A stretch of 64,000 bases of DNA from Chryseobacterium aureum (lineage in GTDB: Bacteria; Bacteroidota; Bacteroidia; Flavobacteriales; Weeksellaceae), in contig NZ_CP034661.1 in the NCBI RefSeq assembly GCF_003971235.1, positions 1,116,001 to 1,180,000 on the forward strand, read 5' to 3'. Both the position numbers and the translations under genes were made by a program. The notes below the pieces were generated by a model that was not told the DNA's origin, did not search any database, and was given only the letters and a program-made list of their open reading frames with translations. Of the stretch, positions 6,740 through 14,984 are shown in pieces (the first letter of the stretch is position 1; each line of letters begins with the position of its first letter).

Positions 6740-8158
6740 TTAGTTGTTTGCACTTTGCCAGGAAGTATGAAAAACGCCTTCTCTGTCAATACGTTGATAA
6801 GTATGAGCTCCGAAATAATCACGCTGAGCCTGAATAAGATTCACGGGAAGAGATTCTGTGGTATAAGCATCAAAATATCCTAAAGCAGTCTGAATTCCTA
6901 AGCTGGAAATTCCGTTGGTAACGGCATATCCGGCAGTTTTTCTTAAAGCCTTGATTTTTGATTTTACCAGTTCAGAAATATCCTGATCAAGAAGAATATT
7001 AGAAAGATGAGGATTCTGAGTATATGCTGAATAGAATTTTTCCAGCAATACAGAACGGATGATACATCCTCCTCTCCATATTTTCACAACATCTTTTAAC
7101 GGAATTTCAAAACCGTATTCTTCAGAGGCTTTTACCAGCAAAGATAAACCTTGGGCATAGCTGATTAATGTTGAAAGGAAAAGGGCATCCCCCACTTCCT
7201 GAATAAAAAGTTCTGTGTTTTCCGGTTTTGTGATTTCTTTTTCAGCGTATATTTTTGAGGCGTTTACCCTTTCTTCTTTATAGGCTGATAAAATTCTTGA
7301 TGTCACCGCAATATCAATATTAGGAATGGAAACTCCGATTTCCATGGCCTGTTCGGAAGTCCATTTTCCGGTTCCTTTTGCGCCAGCTTTATCCAAAATC
7401 TGATCTACCAGATAGTTGTCTGTAAAAGTATCTTTCTGTGTAAAAATATCTCTGGTAATTTCAATAAGGAAAGAATTCATCTCGCCGTTATTCCAGTCTC
7501 TGAACACCTGATACAGCTGTTCGTTGCTAAGGCCAGCTCCTCTTTTAAGAAGATCATACGCTTCACTGATGAGCTGCATAATGGCGTATTCAATACCGTT
7601 GTGCACCATTTTTACATAGTTTCCGGCAGATCCTTTGCCCATATAAGCGGTACATGCTTCGTTATCTACTTTGGCTGCAATGGCTTCCAGCATTGGTTTT
7701 AGAAGTTTGAAAGCTTCAAGGTCTCCTCCGGGCATGATACTCGGGCCTCTTCTGGCTCCTTTTTCTCCGCCAGAGACTCCCATTCCCATAAAGTGGAGTT
7801 TTTTGGATGCCAGATCAGCAACACGCCTGTTGGTATCTTCAAAATAAGAGTTTCCTGCATCTATGACAATATCACCTTCACTTAAAAGTGGTGTGATGTT
7901 TTCCAGTACGGCATCTACAGGTTTTCCGGCAGGAACCATCAGAATAATTTTCCTTGGGGTTTCTAATGCGGATACAAAATCTTCTAAAGAGCCTGTACCT
8001 TTCACTTTCATTGCTGAAGCGGCTTCTTTTTCCAGTTCTTTAACTTTCTCCTGATCAAGGTCAAATCCTGTAATTGAAAAACCATTGTCAGCGATATTAT
8101 AAAGCAGATTCCGCCCCATTACTCCAAGGCCAACCATCCCATAACTATATCTTTCCAT
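6740..8158 (-). CDS. gnd: 6-phosphogluconate dehydrogenase (decarboxylating)
   Basis: A 472-residue enzyme that converts 6-phosphogluconate to ribulose 5-phosphate and CO2, making NADPH. The Rossmann motif GLGVMG is at residues 10-15. The substrate and catalytic motifs MGMGVSGGEKGARRGPS (124-140), KMVHNGIEY (183-191) and KGTGKW (261-266) are all present. Its length matches the NADP-dependent homodimeric type. It is the first gene of the operon. I saw no clear promoter in the 250 bases upstream. Confidence 0.96.
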   Translation of the reverse strand: MERYSYGMVGLGVMGRNLLYNIADNGFSITGFDLDQEKVKELEKEAASAMKVKGTGSLEDFVSALETPRKIILMVPAGKPVDAVLENITPLLSEGDIVIDAGNSYFEDTNRRVADLASKKLHFMGMGVSGGEKGARRGPSIMPGGDLEAFKLLKPMLEAIAAKVDNEACTAYMGKGSAGNYVKMVHNGIEYAIMQLISEAYDLLKRGAGLSNEQLYQVFRDWNNGEMNSFLIEITRDIFTQKDTFTDNYLVDQILDKAGAKGTGKWTSEQAMEIGVSIPNIDIAVTSRILSAYKEERVNASKIYAEKEITKPENTELFIQEVGDALFLSTLISYAQGLSLLVKASEEYGFEIPLKDVVKIWRGGCIIRSVLLEKFYSAYTQNPHLSNILLDQDISELVKSKIKALRKTAGYAVTNGISSLGIQTALGYFDAYTTESLPVNLIQAQRDYFGAHTYQRIDREGVFHTSWQSANN

Positions 8159-8384
8159 TATATTGGTATTAATATGAATTTTGTTATACAGAGAATAAAA
8201 TTACGGAAATGCCGATAAGGAAAAAAATAAAGCATGGAAAAAATTCTATAGCTCATGATTATTACTCTATTTATAAGGATCTAATGTCCACATTTTCACA
8301 TAATTTTGGTCTTATAGAATAAAATTCAATTATTATTATGCGAATGATCTATTAAAACAGTCTGTTTTTTGGCATAATTAAACT

Positions 8385-8392
8385 TATATTTG
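8385..8392 (+). promoter_or_regulatory. -7 box before the 119-residue gene
   Basis: TATATTTG with an A/T-rich upstream, 17 bases before the ATG at 8410. A TTG lies at 8369-8371, closer than the usual -33 spacing. Confidence 0.5.
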
Positions 8393-8409
8393 CCAAAATT
8401 TATAAAGTA

Positions 8410-8769
8410 ATGAACTATAAACTTGAACTCAACACTCAGGAGCCTAATTCTAAAATTGTTTTTAATACCATCAAATTTGATTCGTTCAAGATTAATATAG
8501 TTGAAAGATATATCGGGTCAATGAAGGCTCGTCCTACATTGTGTGAAGTTCTCTTTAAAGTAAGAACTTTAGATGATGTACTCATCAACAGAAGGGACGG
8601 TAATATAAGAGTAAAGATTAAAGGGGATGATTTTGAAACCTATCAGAAATTATCCAGAGATCTTAATTCTTATGAATACAAAAACAAACTGATCAACAGA
8701 AAAGAGGTTGAAGAAAACTATGTACACTTCATTCTGAGTCTTGTAATTGCCAATTATCAGCTTAATTAA
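8410..8769 (+). CDS. Hypothetical protein, 119 residues
   Basis: A small soluble protein, not recognised. It has no signal peptide or membrane segment and is rich in Lys, Asn and Ile. Beta-strand-like segments fill the first half and a charged helix (about residues 77-107) the second. It has its own promoter (8385-8392) and no cotranscribed neighbour. A hairpin (8782-8791 with 8804-8813) follows the stop but lacks a T-run after the stem. It could be a lineage-specific cytosolic protein. Confidence 0.65.
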   Translation: MNYKLELNTQEPNSKIVFNTIKFDSFKINIVERYIGSMKARPTLCEVLFKVRTLDDVLINRRDGNIRVKIKGDDFETYQKLSRDLNSYEYKNKLINRKEVEENYVHFILSLVIANYQLN

Positions 8770-8899
8770 GCTGTTCCGGGTATTGCTCCTTTCTATTTTT
8801 GTGAAGGAGCAATGCTCCCCAATAGGATGGCAAAGGGAAGCAGGGTTTTCGATCGTCTGAGAACTGCGGTGATCCGGAAAACATTTCAAATTGTATCAT

Positions 8900-9658
8900 T
8901 TAAATCAAATTATTTGATATTACGTAGGAAATGGCTTCAATAATATTTTTCACCCCGATTCTTTCAAACAATTTGCTCCTGTGAAACTTTATGGTACTGG
9001 GAGACACAAACAACTGCTCTGCAATTTCTTCAATCGTTAATCCCTGAAGATAGAGCCTTATAATTTCAATTTCCCTTATTTTCAAGGTAATTTTACATTC
9101 TTCCACCCATTTTCCGGTAAAAAGATTATACTTCCAATAGGAATCTGACAGGTTGGAAATGATCCGGATATTTCCTGCATTACGGCTCATGGAATAAGAT
9201 ACTACACAGACTATTTTAGAAATTTCTCCCTGATCACATATTTCTACAGGGGTGATTTTGTGATTCACAAGAACATCTACGCTATTAGCATATTTCACAT
9301 GGAAATCATACGTAAGGGTATGCACTTTTTTTTCTTCCGGTGAAAGACACTCAAAAAACTTCAGCCCATGAGTGCTTACTTTTTTTAATATCTCGAGATC
9401 TTCTTTCTTGGTGTATTTACGGAAAAAGTTATAACCCATTTTTTCAACCTCTGTACAACTCAGTCCTGAAAAAAGTAAAGGATTTTCTGAAATGAATTCC
9501 AGTTTTCTTGTTTTGAGGTCTGCAATATACATACAACCTAAGCTGGTGTTCGATACGGCTTTCAACACATTAAAGTATTTATTGGCGTTCTTTTCTTCAG
9601 AAAAAGGTACATTACCCGTTCTTTTCCTCGTATGTAACGAATTTATTATATCGCTCAT
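8900..9658 (-). CDS. LuxR-type transcription regulator with an N-terminal sensor-like region
   Basis: A 252-residue protein. The C-terminal 60 residues form a LuxR/GerE helix-turn-helix with IEEIAEQLFVSPSTIKFH and the usual final helix containing the ERIGVKN motif. The N-terminal 170 residues resemble a PAS-like sensory domain (NTSLGCMYIADLKTRKLEFI near residues 36-55), but I cannot assign it firmly. No receiver domain is visible, so it is not a classical response regulator. It is divergent from the large surface-protein gene at 10425, with 766 bases of AT-rich DNA between them, so it may control that gene. Confidence 0.78.
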   Translation of the reverse strand: MSDIINSLHTRKRTGNVPFSEEKNANKYFNVLKAVSNTSLGCMYIADLKTRKLEFISENPLLFSGLSCTEVEKMGYNFFRKYTKKEDLEILKKVSTHGLKFFECLSPEEKKVHTLTYDFHVKYANSVDVLVNHKITPVEICDQGEISKIVCVVSYSMSRNAGNIRIISNLSDSYWKYNLFTGKWVEECKITLKIREIEIIRLYLQGLTIEEIAEQLFVSPSTIKFHRSKLFERIGVKNIIEAISYVISNNLI

Positions 9659-10424
9659 ATTGTTGATATGATAATGGGGTGGTAAAACTATTTTATCAGA
9701 CTATTTTTTGCAAACATATCCATAATTAAGCTAAATAAAAAATCCATCAAAACTTAATTTTAATTAAATTTAAAACTACAAAGTATTTATTTTGATAATA
9801 AAATAATCTAAAATTTATCATTTTGTTGATTTTTTAATATAATCTTAAAAATAAATTTTCCCTTCCTCAGAGGCCTACAATCTCAATGACCACATAAAAA
9901 AATACTGATGCTTAAATAAAAATCCGGGTAAGGTATCCTCTTAAAGCATTTTTTAAAGACTGCTCTCATTTAATTCATCAGATCATGAGTTAAAACTATA
10001 CAAAAGTATAGCACTATTACATTTTTATTAAATTATTTTTACCCCAATCAAAATAACAAAATTAATATGTAAGAAATCTCTTAGAAAAAATGAAAGAAAC
10101 TAAAACAAATTAAACCATTTCAAACTTCAACGCAGGCTGGTGAATGTTTTTTATCATCTGAAAAATTTAAAAAACTCCTAACCTGAACGTAAATCTACTC
10201 TCACTTACTTACACCCTACTACTTCTGTTACCCATCCTTCACTTTTATAAAAGTGTGGTGGTAATACAGTACTATACTCTAATACGCTCATCGTCTCTGT
10301 GAACTTAAAACCGGAGCATATTTTCTTTGGATTTACCCATAAATCCAAAGGAAGAACTCTGCATATCAGTCTTAAGAAACGTTTAAGCAATTGAACTTCG
10401 AAGTCTAACTTAAAATGAAACTAT
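9659..10424. other. Long AT-rich noncoding region between the LuxR-type gene and the surface-protein gene
   Basis: No convincing gene. Three symmetric sites stand out: CTATAC-AAAA-GTATAG at 9996-10011, the 16-bp palindrome CACTTTTATAAAAGTG at 10240-10255, and a hairpin at 10325-10350 (CTTTGGATTTA, loop CCCA, TAAATCCAAAG) with no T-run. The first two look like dimeric regulator sites. The hairpin would lie in the 5' leader of the 1503-residue gene. I could not place a clear TAnnTTTG box for that gene. Confidence 0.5.
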
Positions 10425-13400
10425 ATGAGAAAAATTCTACCCTATATCTTATTTTTTCTGATTTTCACATCCTATGCGGAGGGACAGACCTGTGCTCCTG
10501 TTCCGGTGCCTTTCTTACAGTCATTCGGCACGGGCGCACTTCCGGCATGCTGGACCAGTCAGAATCCCACCTCAGCTTCTACAAACGCCAATGTGAAATG
10601 GAAATTTTCCGGAACAGCCGGATATGGAGTGACCGGAAACGGTGGAAAAGCGGCAGGAACTTTTGCCTGGGTTGATGCCTCTACACCCTATGCTTCTGAA
10701 CATACTGTGGAGCTTATAAGCCCACAGATCAACTTAGCCGGATTAACGAATCCTTATATCAAATTCGAATGGCTTAAGGATCATTTAACCGCTCTTAACG
10801 GAACGGTGCCTGCTGCTGACAATAACGCATTAAAACTTGCTGTAAATGATGGTTCCGGATGGGTCCAGATCTGGTCCGGCGACACAAACTCCCCGGAATG
10901 GAGAACGGTAGGTGTACCTTTGGCTGCCAGCTATGTGGGCGCAACCATTCAGTTAAGGTTTACAGTTGATAAGGATGTTGCAGGAAACGGAAATTTCTAT
11001 GATGATATCCTGTTAGACGAAGTTCAGGTCATTCAGGCACCTACCTGTTTTGAGCCTGCTGTTCTGCCGGCAAGCAATATCGCCCCTGCTTCTGCTACAC
11101 TTAACTGGATACCCCCGCTTTCTCCGGCACCGGCACCAGCCAATGGTTACGAATATTATTACAGCACCAGCAATACCCCGCCTGGTGCGGCTACTGTCGG
11201 AACAGCCAATCCGGGAACAAGTGCCAATATCGGTTCCCTTACTTCCGGAGCTGCTTATTATTGGTGGGTAAGATCTGTATGCTCTTCTACCGACAAATCG
11301 CCATGGGTTGCAGGTGCTCCTTTCATCCCGGGGCAGATTGGAGGGGGAACAGCTACCCATGCATTTTTACCCGTTTATTCCTGTTCAGGATTCAGTTATT
11401 CTCAGCAGATTTATTTAGCTCCAGAAATCGGAGCTGCCGTAGGAACAAATAATTATATAACCGCTATCCGTTTTTTTGTTTCCAGTACAGGAACTGTTCA
11501 AGCCAATTATAACCAATGGACAGTATATATGGGAAATACTGCACAAACGGACTTTGCCACAACGACAAGCTGGGTTCCATCTTCTTCGCTAACACAGGTA
11601 TACTCCGGTACTTTGCCGGCAATGACACCAGGTACATGGGTTGAAATCCCTTTAAGCACTCCTTTCTTATGGGATGGAACAAGTAATGTGGTCATAGGGG
11701 TGGATGAAAATTCCAGCGGAACATCATGTACTGCCAACTGGGGAAGCTATTCTGCAGGAAACAACCGTGGAATGATCTACTATAACAGCACTACCAACCC
11801 TGATCCGGCAAGCCCTCCTGTAGGAATAAGCAGATATGCTGTTTTACCGAGGCTACAGTTAGCAGGTACAACATTACCAAGCTGTACCAATACTCCTCCG
11901 GCTAATATTGCTGTGAACAATATTACAGCTGCCTCAGCCAATGTTACGTGGACGGCTGCAGCGAATGCTACTTACGTTATAAGATACAGAATACCCCCGT
12001 CACTCACCTGGCAGACGGTTAATATAACAACACCTTTTACCAATAGTATAACGCTTACTTCTCTGACTGAACAAACTCAGTATGAGGTACAGATTGCAAC
12101 AGTCTGCGGAACACAGGGGGCTTTTTCTGCACCAGTAAGTTTTACGACTCCAGCACTTACTTATTGTAATGCAGCAACGGCAACCGTTACGAACGGTTAT
12201 ATCAATAATGTAACGATGACCGGCACCAGTGTACCGTTAACAAGCAACGATTCCGGAGCCACCCCGTATACAGATTATTCCCTGGATGCTACAAAGACCA
12301 TTACTCTTTTGAGAAATTCAGTAAATAATACATTGTCTGTAGGAAGATCTATCATATCAGGTACCTACTCTACCAATGCATGGATAGATTTTAACGGAGA
12401 CGGTATTTTTGATAATAACCCGACAACAACTCCCGGGGGAGAAAGAATTATGAATCTTGGCTATTCCAGTACTACACCCGTTACTGCTGTTTTTCCGGTT
12501 CCGGCTAATGCTTATTCAGGAACCAGTAAAATAAAAATGCGTGTCATCGTATATTCTGCCACTCCGGCCAATGCCTGTGGTCCTTTAACGGGGAACGGAG
12601 AAGTTGAAGATTATTATGTGAAATTTATAGATCTTCAGCCTTGTACTACTGCTGCCCCTGCCAATATCGCCGTGAATAACATTACTCATAATTCTGCCTA
12701 TGTATCATGGATTCCAGCTTCCAATGCTTCTTATAGTATCAGATGGAGACAGGGAAGCGCAGGAGCATGGCTTCCAAGTAACGCAGGACAAAGTCTTCCG
12801 GCGGGGCAAAGTTTTTATACGATTACAGGTCTTGCTGAACAGACAGGATATCAGGTACAAATTGCCACCACCTGTAATGGAAGCCAGGGGGCATTCTCTC
12901 CAAGTGTAAACTTTACCACCAGTCCGTTAACGCATTGCAGTATGACCGGAACAGGTACCAATGACTTCATCTCAAATGTAAAAGTAACACCTGTAAATTT
13001 CCCGGTAATGGGTAATGCTTCTGTTCAGACGAATTATATCAGCTATACATCACCCGCTACGCTTATTAATCTTGAAATCGGTTCCCAGGGGAATCAGTTA
13101 TCTGTTTCTAAAGAATGGGCAGGAACTCAATATGCTGATGCAGTAAATGCGTGGATCGACTGGAACAGAGACGGAGTTTTCACAGATGCTGAAAAAATAA
13201 TGACCTCCGCTGCGAGTACTACAACTCCAATCACAGCAAACTTTGATGTTCCGGCCACGGGAATTTATACAGGACCTTTAACCACTACTATGAGAGTGGT
13301 TCTGAAAAGAACCAGCGCTCCTGCTCTGTGTGCAGATGCAGCCAATGGAGAAGTGGAAGATTATGCTGTACGATTAAAACCCTGCAGCAATGCCACACCA

Positions 13401-14936
13401 GGAAATCCGGCATTCACCAATATTACACATAATTCTGTAAATATCAGCTGGGCTGCAGCCACCAATAATAATGCTTTTATTCTGGAATACAGGCCTGTTA
13501 CCAATCCTGTTTCTGCATGGACCCCTTTAAACCTGTCTGTTTTAGGAGGAAATCCCCCTGTAACAATCAGTGCTTTAACGCCTGCTACAACTTATGAGGT
13601 AAGAATTGCAGCAATTTGTGGCGGCAACGGAATAGGAATTTATACCCCAGTTACCACCTTTACAACAAGGTGTGACCCCACACCCCCATTTGTAACGATA
13701 AGCAATGTAACGTCCAGCTCAGCAGTAATTACCTGGAGCCCGGTGGTTCCGAGTGCGTCCTATATTTTAAGATGGAGAGAAGTAGGCAGTACTCCCTGGA
13801 ATACTCCTATAGTTCCTCAGCCTCCGGCTAATTCATATACGATTCAGAATCTTGATTCATTCAAAATGTATGAAGTACAGGTAGCCAATATCTGTAATGG
13901 AGAATCTACAGCGAATCCGTGGTCTAATCCGAAGGTATTTACCACAGAAAGAATCTGCGAAATACCTCCTCCGGGATTGATGATTACTCAAATTTCCCCA
14001 ACAACGGCAGAGATTTTATGGGATCCGTTTCCGGGAGCCACTTATATCCTGAAATACAGAAAAGTAGGAATTCCGAGCTGGACTGATGTGGTGGTAACCA
14101 CCAATACTTATACCATCACAGGTTTACTGGAGCTTACAAAATATGAAATGCAGGTGGCTAATATCTGTAACGGAGCAGCCGGAAATTTCACAAAACTATA
14201 TTATTTCACGACTCCTACAGTCATCTACTGCCCGATGTCGGCAGCGAATTCTACAACAGAATTTATTTCAAAAGTGACTGTAAAGCCTGCTGGTAATAAG
14301 GAAATGATCAATGAATCTCCGGCCTCTACCTATTCAGATTTCACCGGGAATCCTTTACAATTTATTGAACTGACTCAGGGATCAAAAGGAAATCAGATAA
14401 TTATTGATAAAACTTTAAGCTCAGGAATCAGTGCAGGAGTTGCTGTCTGGATTGACTTCAACAGAAACGGTGAATTTGACATCAATGAAAGAATTCTGGC
14501 AGACGGACCTAACGGGAACCCAACAGCAGGTACCATCTTCTCTGTTCCGGACAATGCCTTTATCAGCATGACAGATTATAAATACGTGGTAATGAGAGTC
14601 GCTTTACAGAAAGATGGCATTCCTGTGAACTGCACCACCTTCAAAGATGGCGAAGTGGAAGATTATACGGTAAGAATATCCAAACAGCCGGTACCGAATT
14701 CTCTCAACCCAACAGATATTCACATTTATCCTAATCCGGTACGCTCAGTATTGTATGTAAAAAATATAAGTTTCAAAGCGCAGTATAAAATTTACAGCGC
14801 TGCCGGAAGATTGATATCCACCGGAATCATCCTGAACAATGCCATAGATGTCAGCAATCTTATCCACGGTATATACATGATAGAGATAGAAGATGGAGGG
14901 GTAACTGTTCAGAAGAAATTTATCAAAGAATCCTAA
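10425..14936 (+). CDS. Large T9SS-secreted surface protein with fibronectin III and GEVED domains
   Basis: A 1503-residue exported protein. The signal peptide ends near residue 20 (SYAEGQ). Next come a MAM-like beta domain (about 20-205), a fibronectin III domain (about 205-300), a beta domain of unknown type (305-480), and then alternating fibronectin III and GEVED domains. Three GEVED units carry the acidic motifs WIDFNGDGIFD, WIDWNRDGVF and WIDFNRNGEF, and each ends with GEVEDY, which suggests calcium binding. The last 75 residues (IHIYPNPVRSVLYVKN onward) are a T9SS type A sorting domain, so the protein should be anchored to or released from the cell surface. It is probably an adhesin or polymer-binding protein, and heads a three-gene surface cluster. 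Confidence 0.88.
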   Translation: MRKILPYILFFLIFTSYAEGQTCAPVPVPFLQSFGTGALPACWTSQNPTSASTNANVKWKFSGTAGYGVTGNGGKAAGTFAWVDASTPYASEHTVELISPQINLAGLTNPYIKFEWLKDHLTALNGTVPAADNNALKLAVNDGSGWVQIWSGDTNSPEWRTVGVPLAASYVGATIQLRFTVDKDVAGNGNFYDDILLDEVQVIQAPTCFEPAVLPASNIAPASATLNWIPPLSPAPAPANGYEYYYSTSNTPPGAATVGTANPGTSANIGSLTSGAAYYWWVRSVCSSTDKSPWVAGAPFIPGQIGGGTATHAFLPVYSCSGFSYSQQIYLAPEIGAAVGTNNYITAIRFFVSSTGTVQANYNQWTVYMGNTAQTDFATTTSWVPSSSLTQVYSGTLPAMTPGTWVEIPLSTPFLWDGTSNVVIGVDENSSGTSCTANWGSYSAGNNRGMIYYNSTTNPDPASPPVGISRYAVLPRLQLAGTTLPSCTNTPPANIAVNNITAASANVTWTAAANATYVIRYRIPPSLTWQTVNITTPFTNSITLTSLTEQTQYEVQIATVCGTQGAFSAPVSFTTPALTYCNAATATVTNGYINNVTMTGTSVPLTSNDSGATPYTDYSLDATKTITLLRNSVNNTLSVGRSIISGTYSTNAWIDFNGDGIFDNNPTTTPGGERIMNLGYSSTTPVTAVFPVPANAYSGTSKIKMRVIVYSATPANACGPLTGNGEVEDYYVKFIDLQPCTTAAPANIAVNNITHNSAYVSWIPASNASYSIRWRQGSAGAWLPSNAGQSLPAGQSFYTITGLAEQTGYQVQIATTCNGSQGAFSPSVNFTTSPLTHCSMTGTGTNDFISNVKVTPVNFPVMGNASVQTNYISYTSPATLINLEIGSQGNQLSVSKEWAGTQYADAVNAWIDWNRDGVFTDAEKIMTSAASTTTPITANFDVPATGIYTGPLTTTMRVVLKRTSAPALCADAANGEVEDYAVRLKPCSNATPGNPAFTNITHNSVNISWAAATNNNAFILEYRPVTNPVSAWTPLNLSVLGGNPPVTISALTPATTYEVRIAAICGGNGIGIYTPVTTFTTRCDPTPPFVTISNVTSSSAVITWSPVVPSASYILRWREVGSTPWNTPIVPQPPANSYTIQNLDSFKMYEVQVANICNGESTANPWSNPKVFTTERICEIPPPGLMITQISPTTAEILWDPFPGATYILKYRKVGIPSWTDVVVTTNTYTITGLLELTKYEMQVANICNGAAGNFTKLYYFTTPTVIYCPMSAANSTTEFISKVTVKPAGNKEMINESPASTYSDFTGNPLQFIELTQGSKGNQIIIDKTLSSGISAGVAVWIDFNRNGEFDINERILADGPNGNPTAGTIFSVPDNAFISMTDYKYVVMRVALQKDGIPVNCTTFKDGEVEDYTVRISKQPVPNSLNPTDIHIYPNPVRSVLYVKNISFKAQYKIYSAAGRLISTGIILNNAIDVSNLIHGIYMIEIEDGGVTVQKKFIKES

Positions 14937-14984
14937 CCTTTTATATATGAAAATTAAATTTTTAGAATCAAAACTCTGCAATTC

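Noticed and set aside
8782-8813. Hairpin after the 119-residue gene
   Set aside because: 10-bp arms but no T-run after the stem, so not called a terminator.
10205-10390. 61-residue minus-strand frame in the adhesin leader
   Set aside because: Low-complexity, no ribosome signal, lies over the hairpin at 10325-10350.
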